Origin: Oxytricha trifallax
Lineage: Eukaryota > Ciliophora > Spirotrichea > Sporadotrichida > Oxytrichidae
Reading direction: 5' to 3'
DNA: 64,000 nt
Assembly: GCA_000711775.1 (NCBI GenBank)
Contig: ARYC01000757.1
Span: 57,522-121,521 of the forward strand
Shown: piece by piece, positions 58,899-64,000 of the stretch
Layout of the letters: each line of letters starts with the position of its first letter
Numbering within the stretch: position 1 is the first letter of the stretch
Notes under the pieces: generated by a model
What the model was told of the DNA's origin: nothing
Databases searched by the model: none
The model's input: only the letters and a program-made list of their open reading frames with translations
Translations under genes and position numbers: made by a program

Positions 58899-60412
58899 TC
58901 ACAAATGATCCAATTTCTCTCTCAAGGTCTTGAGCTGCTCCTGCCTCTCGCGGTCCAGGTTCTTGATCTCTGAGCGTTCTCCATCCTTAGGTCTGAATTT
59001 CAATGCTTTCTTCATCAACGAATCCACGGTGTCCTTGGTGAGGGCGGGCTTGAATCTCTGCAGGAACTGAGGGGGGAGGTGGGGGGCGCTCTGCATCAGC
59101 ATGGCCAGGTCCTTCTTGAATCTCTTCATGACGCTATCTCTTCTCTGCCTTTCCTTGCTTATTGACAGGGGTCTCTTGTCTCTTTCAGCAGCCCGGTTTA
59201 TGATGTTGTCTACAGTCTCATTATTCTTGATTGGGTCTTAGTTAGTGGGAGGCACTCAGAATGTCTAGCTCAGGAGAACTTCACATTGGGATTTTTCAAA
59301 TCGTTGAATTTGACAGTGAGCTTGTTGCAGGCGAATTCGAATGATTTCAGCAATCATTATTAGTCGTATCGTACCTCGATCGAGAGAGCACAGCCCGAGC
59401 TAGCGAGTTACAAATAACTGGACAGAAAGCTGTTTACCATACTAAGATTATCCGAGGAATACTTTTGCTGATGACGCCAGGTAGTTGGAATATTCAAAAT
59501 CACTCGACCCTCGGAGTCCTCATAAGTCGGCTCCATGCAGTGAGTGCCCTAATGTTTGCTACCTTAAGTCAACGCATGAAGAGTGCTGCCCCCAAACAGG
59601 CCAGTTTGACTGCCATAGACTAGGGCGCCAAGAATCCTGATTTAGAAGGGTTTACTCTGATACACTTTAGCACTAGAGTAGTATGAATTTCACTAAGGCG
59701 CAATGCACTAGAGCTTCGTGCTTTGGCATAAGAGTTTAGTGCCTTTGGCTACTCATGAGTATTCAGGATGCCAACTGGCTTGGTGGCTGAGCCAACGGTA
59801 TCTGGACAGCAGGCGTTCTTGAGATAATTGCTGTGACTCGCCCCCTGATCGCTTAGCTTGGGTAATAGGTTACGTTGTGCTCCTTCCCTAAATCTCGCTA
59901 TCAATCACTATTGTTTTAGCTTACCTGGTGAGAGGAGGCGAAGCATCTAAAGTAGGATCCAAGAAGTCACCCATGGTTTGGTAATGAGTCGAATCATCAT
60001 GAGAGCCTCCAATATGGCGCCCGCCATCTTCCCTCCCCATTTTCACAGTTGCATGCAAGGCCTCGTCCACTAGTGTCGAATAGGAGAGCGTGGAGCGCGT
60101 GCCGAGAATGCTACTCACCACGTGTCAGAGGGCCCCATGACTTTTATTCGCTATCTAAATGTTGCTGATGAGAATGTTTAGGCGCTGTTTGAAAGATGTC
60201 TTTGTAAGCAGGGGGTCGTCAAACTCAAGATGGTCAAGCAGCAGATCCTCTGAGGGGTCCTCCAGCAGCTATGGGTCGTCTTGCTGGCTGAGCGGGGCGT
60301 TAGAATTAAGGAGCAGTAGGTTCATATGTTGGATTTGTGACTTTCTTAAGGATTCTTAAGTAATATTATAGAGGGGTAGCAGTTTATAATAATTAAATAT
60401 CACTTTCGTCAT
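58899..60412 (-). CDS. GC-rich gene-like block, unknown function
   Basis: Much higher GC content than anything else in the window and no IES-like AT-rich insert. ATG 60412-60410 (MTKVIFNYYKLLPLYNITQE), an acidic segment DDPQLLEDPSEDLLLDHLEF, one in-frame TGA near 60130, then HVVSSILGTRSTLSYSTLVD to SPPLT. A 27-nt GT-AG intron can join this to SEIQGRSTTQPITQAKRSGG. In 59900-59260 two overlapping minus frames are open (one with KPFQIRILGALVYGSQTGLF and RVILNIPTTWRHQQKYSSDN, the other with KVFLGQSQYGKQLSVQLFVT) and the true one is undecided. The last 100 codons are clear: ERQRRDSVMKRFKKDLAMLM, HLPPQFLQRFKPALTKDTVD, a Lys/Glu-rich coil, TGA 58901-58899. No family recognised. In-frame TGAs mean further introns, decay or unusual decoding. 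Confidence 0.5.
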
Positions 60413-60437
60413 TTTGGTTGCTTTAGTATAATAGCCT

Positions 60438-60534
<97 letters not shown>

Positions 60535-60567
60535 AGGACCCTCTACTAAATTACTAAAGCAACCAAA
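60413..60567. repeat. Hairpin with (CTA)n core
   Basis: Inverted repeat TTTGGTTGCTTTAGTA (60413-60428) and its complement (60552-60567) enclose a pure (CTA)n tract of about 32 units at 60438-60534. The left arm touches the ATG of the GC-rich gene on the minus strand, so the hairpin occupies its immediate upstream region. Confidence 0.85.
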
Positions 60568-63159
60568 TTCAATTATTATTATAGTTCAATCTTGATTAAT
60601 TTAATACGTCACCCAAATTTTGTAAATAACAGCATTGGGGTTTTATAACTTTTTTAACTGACATATTATATTGCTAAAGCAATAAAAAATTTAGAAATTA
60701 AAAATAATTATTATCATTTAATATTGCAAATTTAAATTAGATTGACTTAATTTATTAGTTAAAATATTTGTTTATTCGTATCTTTTAATAAACCCAGAAT
60801 TTTTTATTATTGTGACAAACTATAACTTTGTTACATTAGAAAAAATATCTATAATTTGTGAATTCTTCTACATTAAAATGCTTTAAATTTCTTCCTGGCG
60901 AATTTATACCTTAATAGATAAAATATTGAGAAGCCTCAAAATTTTAGATAATAAATAGTTTTCTCTTTGGTAAATAAAAAAGAAATTAAAAATGGTTTTA
61001 TGATTTTTCCTTTGACAAATATAAATTAAATTATTTATATAATGTTTAATACTAATTAATTATTTTTTTTGCCATCATACTATAGGGTTAAACAATTTCA
61101 TTTTTTTATTCCTTTAAAGGCATTTTCAAAAATTAATAATATAAATGCAATATAAATGGAAAAAAAATGTTTTCAAATATGGTCCTTAGCAGCTTATAAC
61201 TTATCCTAGTTACTTGTTTATTGCTTTAACAACCCAAGTAAGTAATTAGGAAATTGTCTCAAATCTTCATAAATTACAAGATCATTTTGATTTATTTAAA
61301 ATAGCATACCTGTTTTTATTGAAAAAAAAGTTTATTTAAAAATGTATTTAAGATCTAAAAGTTTTCTAATGTTCAAATCTGATTTAAAGTTTATCATAGG
61401 AACTTCATCATACTTTGTCAAATGTACAATTTAAAAATATATAAATTATTCAACTTATTACAATTAGCAAGAGTCTCAAGTATTTCTTTTTAAGCAAGTA
61501 AGGGATACTTTATGACAAGACAATATTGCTCAATTTCTCATATGGAACTATCTTCACCATTTATGGTATGGCAAACACTTGATTATATATACAATTATAT
61601 ATTCTCATATTAAAAGTAAATTTAAGTGTAATTAAGATTTTATGAGCACTAAGCCAGAAGAGCTATTAAAGATTTATGAGTAAGATATTACTATTCATTT
61701 TTCATTAATACTTAATCTTTTTCTTTTGTTATGTCAGCAGTTTTAAGTTTAAGAATTGCGGATCTATAGCTTTTATTTAAATTTAAAATTTATTTCCATA
61801 TAAAAAGGTTGGTAAAATTTGTACTCATTAATAAATAGAAATTTTAATTTTCAGCATAGTGCAAATAATCAATAATAAATCACAAAGGTGATAAATTGAG
61901 GAGAGAAATGTTTTTTGCGATCAATCAAATTTTTGAGATTTTCAATTTATGTGCTCCCCAAATTTTTACATTTATTTATTATACAAAGGAGAAATAAGAA
62001 AAGATGTTTTATTTTCTATGAATTTCTTAGAATGAATATTCAATAAAATGACAAGTTAACTATTTCTTAAATAAAATTGAATCCAAACATTTGGTCTAAT
62101 TATTAATTGAAAGGGAATGTTAGAATTCAATTGGATATTTCATTAATCACCACTAACTAACTTAAAAATAGCCTTTAACTAAACTGACAATTGCCATATT
62201 CTTATTATCCTTACTGTATAAATAATCAAAAACTGGCGATTTTACAATATTTTTGAATATATTACTTTTGTTTAGAAGACTGCCCTCTGCTAGTGAGTTC
62301 AGAGACTTCAATAAATTTGCCATATTTTACAAATTGTTACTTTTTGATAATTGTCTCATAATATGTTCTATTAATTAAGATTTTAGGAAAAATATAATTA
62401 TTTTATTAGTGCTTTATATGAGCTTTATAAAATAACTTTGAAAATATAATAATTTATCAATAAAATTAAAGATTCTTGCTCTTGATTCTTAAGTTACTTC
62501 ACTATCTAAGATTATAAATAAAAATTCAATAAAATATTGAATTAAGTTACTTTTAAATCTAAGTGATAAGTTTCTCATTAGATATATCAATTTAAGAAGA
62601 AAATTTATATATTTTACTTCAATTTCTTAAAGTGAAGTTAAGAAATCAAGTTATTAAGTAAGTGACTTAGAGTTCTCCTCATTTTATAATGAAAACGCAA
62701 ACAAAAATTTCATGATCTCCTGGAATAACTAATTTAAAAATATACAACAATTTTCTTCAGTTAATTACTCTATTTATTATTAAACTGATAGTGCTGTTCT
62801 TTATTGTATCTAACATCTTTAATCAAACAATCTATCAAAAGTCTGGGTATTTCTAAGTTTCTTAACATTTCTTACTTCTTTCTCTATCTTTAAATAAATA
62901 ATTCAAAGATTTATCACTTTCTTATAGGATTAATTATTTTAACTTAAATCTTGAATTGTTAAGACTAAGTCCCTCTGAGAACTTTTTTATTGATTGGATA
63001 CATAATTATATGAAATAAATTACCATATAATAATTTTAAAAGGATACACTCTTAAATGCAAGGTTTCCAATCAGTACTTATACTTGGGTCATTAGAACTA
63101 AAACTATAATTATATGTCAAAATTCAAAAGTTATATTTAAAATTGTAATCCACACTATT
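60568..63159. other. AT-rich spacer, about 2.6 kb
   Basis: No protein-like frame or clear inverted repeats. Composition similar to other spacers. It precedes TBE D. Confidence 0.5.
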
Positions 63160-64000
63160 CAAAACCCCAAAACCCCTTAATGAGGTTTATAAGTGCTTTG
63201 ATTTGTAGGGTATAGTTGGGGTCTTATTGGGGTTAGTAGAGAAATTAGGCCAATTAGCAAAATGAAAATAGAAATTAGCGAAATCTAGGGTCTATATATG
63301 ATGAGTAATATTTAGATTTACTGCTTAAGCTTAGGTATGGTACAAGTATTAATATAGACTAAGTCAAACCAGTGTTGAATTATACAGCCATAGCAAGACT
63401 CCTACACAAGAGTGCCCCAACTGTTAGGTATCATTGCTTGTTAGCTGTTTAACATTATAACTCAGGCTCTTGAAAGCATCCTGCTAGAAAATAAAAGTTC
63501 TCACAGCACCATATTGACTACCTCTGTGACTCTAAGACTTTAAAGTATTGGGCACACTTTGCTCTAGACTAGCGAGCTGTAATGTTTCATCGCAAGTTTC
63601 CTGATATACGTATCTCTCCTTAGACTATAGCCAACATTTATAGAAGAAATGGTATTACTTTCAAGACTGTCAACAGAGTGAAGAGAGTGAGATTTTACAG
63701 TGCCATTTTATAGTAATAATTTAAACTATATATATGATTGCAGAGAGCTATTGATAATAACATCAAGTTCATACATGCAGATGAAGCTGTGTTTACTTTC
63801 AACACTTTTATTAATAAGTCTAGGTATAAGAAGTATGATAATATAGAAGTTTATGACTAAAAAGTGAAGGTAGTTACCCATGCAATTTTAGCTAGTATAA
63901 GTGAAGATTCAGGCTTAGAGAGTTATGTGATTCACCCTCGCTCTATTAAGCGAGAGTAGTATATAGAGTTCCTACATAAGCTCAGAGAGAAGTATAGCAA
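63160..64000 (+). mobile_element. TBE-type transposon D, right part outside window
   Basis: Left terminus CAAAACCCCAAAACCCC at 63160-63176 shows two full telomere-like units, preceded by ATT (63157-63159). The following terminal repeat TTAATGAGG...GGGTATAGTTGGGGTCTT matches TBE B closely, so B and D are one subfamily. The element runs off the window within the transposase gene. Confidence 0.88.
63262..64000 (+). pseudogene. TBE transposase, partial and frameshifted
   Basis: First ATG at 63262. The usable frame appears after indels: KTLKYWAHFALDQRAVMFHR, ISPQTIANIYRRNGITFKTV, then a deletion near 63690, then HADEAVFTFNTFINKSRYKK (first catalytic Asp), KVKVVTHAILASISEDSGLE and SYVIHPRSIKREQYIEFLHK. 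Over 85 percent similar by eye to copy B. Second Asp lies outside the window. Confidence 0.75.

Noticed and set aside
59260-59900. TGA read as Trp in the GC-rich block
   Set aside because: With one stop codon in 64, long chance frames are common at this GC content and two frames compete; the ankyrin, HSPA12-like and CDF genes all use TGA as stop.
60159-60359. 66-codon + Ser/Arg-rich ORF
   Set aside because: Complement of the acidic Gln/Leu/Asp-rich stretch of the minus-strand GC-rich gene; the Ser richness is an artefact of the complement.
1-64000. tRNA, rRNA, CRISPR, bacterial operons
   Set aside because: No cloverleaf-like T-loop GTTCRA blocks, no rRNA core sequences and no spaced direct repeats were seen; the gene structure is ciliate.

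Overview
The window reads as germline (micronuclear) DNA of a spirotrich ciliate close to Oxytricha/Stylonychia. Three things support this. First, TAA and TAG are sense codons (glutamine) and only TGA stops: the ankyrin gene at 25597-27147 is a 516-codon frame full of in-frame TAA/TAG. Second, genes are cut into macronuclear-destined segments (MDSs) by AT-rich internal eliminated sequences (IESs) that sit between short direct repeats ('pointers'). Third, the window holds four TBE-type transposons with C4A4 telomere-like ends, 3-bp ANT target duplications, and the TBE gene trio (transposase, 22 kDa protein, zinc finger-kinase). Splice sites are GT-AG and introns are short (about 23-120 nt).

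Layout. 1-4.3 kb: a left-truncated TBE (A) inserted in the kinase gene of an older decayed TBE, which also carries a 359-bp inverted-repeat element. 5.6-11.15 kb: an orphan MORN-like segment, then a UDP-glycosyltransferase gene split by about 2.5 kb of germline sequence that holds an orphan minus-strand ORF. 11.5-15.6 kb: TBE B, complete but with frameshifts, inserted in an old copy of a palindromic TA-flanked element. 16.66-17.07 kb: a solitary palindromic element. 17.7-23.4 kb: a cation-diffusion-facilitator (zinc transporter) gene whose last codons are separated from the rest by the 4.3-kb TBE C; TBE C itself carries another palindromic element. 24-27.1 kb: a helical unknown protein and the ankyrin gene. 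27.2-31.7 kb: a Q/N/S-rich gene interrupted by a palindromic element. 31.9-33.2 kb: a multi-pass membrane protein. 33.8-35.3 kb (minus): a MIEAP-like coiled-coil protein. 36.1-38.9 kb: an HSPA12-type Hsp70 with seven mapped IESs. 39.1-40.6 kb (minus): a RING finger protein. 41.6-49.7 kb: a long low-complexity protein with a predicted myristoylation start, interrupted by a 604-bp palindrome and a 411-bp palindromic element. 50-58.8 kb: scrambled genes. One gene alternates between 50-52 kb and 57.7-58.8 kb. A second, IP3/ryanodine-receptor-like, has an inverted MDS. 58.9-60.4 kb: a GC-rich gene-like block of unknown function, then a (CTA)n hairpin. 63.16 kb to the end: the start of TBE D.

How it fits together: nearly every transposon-like unit sits either in another transposon or inside a coding region. 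For TBE C, the palindromic element at 27448, the 604-bp palindrome and the element at 58299, removing the unit with one copy of its flanking repeat rejoins an open frame. These elements therefore behave as IESs in the genes they interrupt. No rRNA, tRNA or CRISPR was seen. All homology calls are from reading motifs by eye; exact MDS limits need the somatic (macronuclear) sequence.
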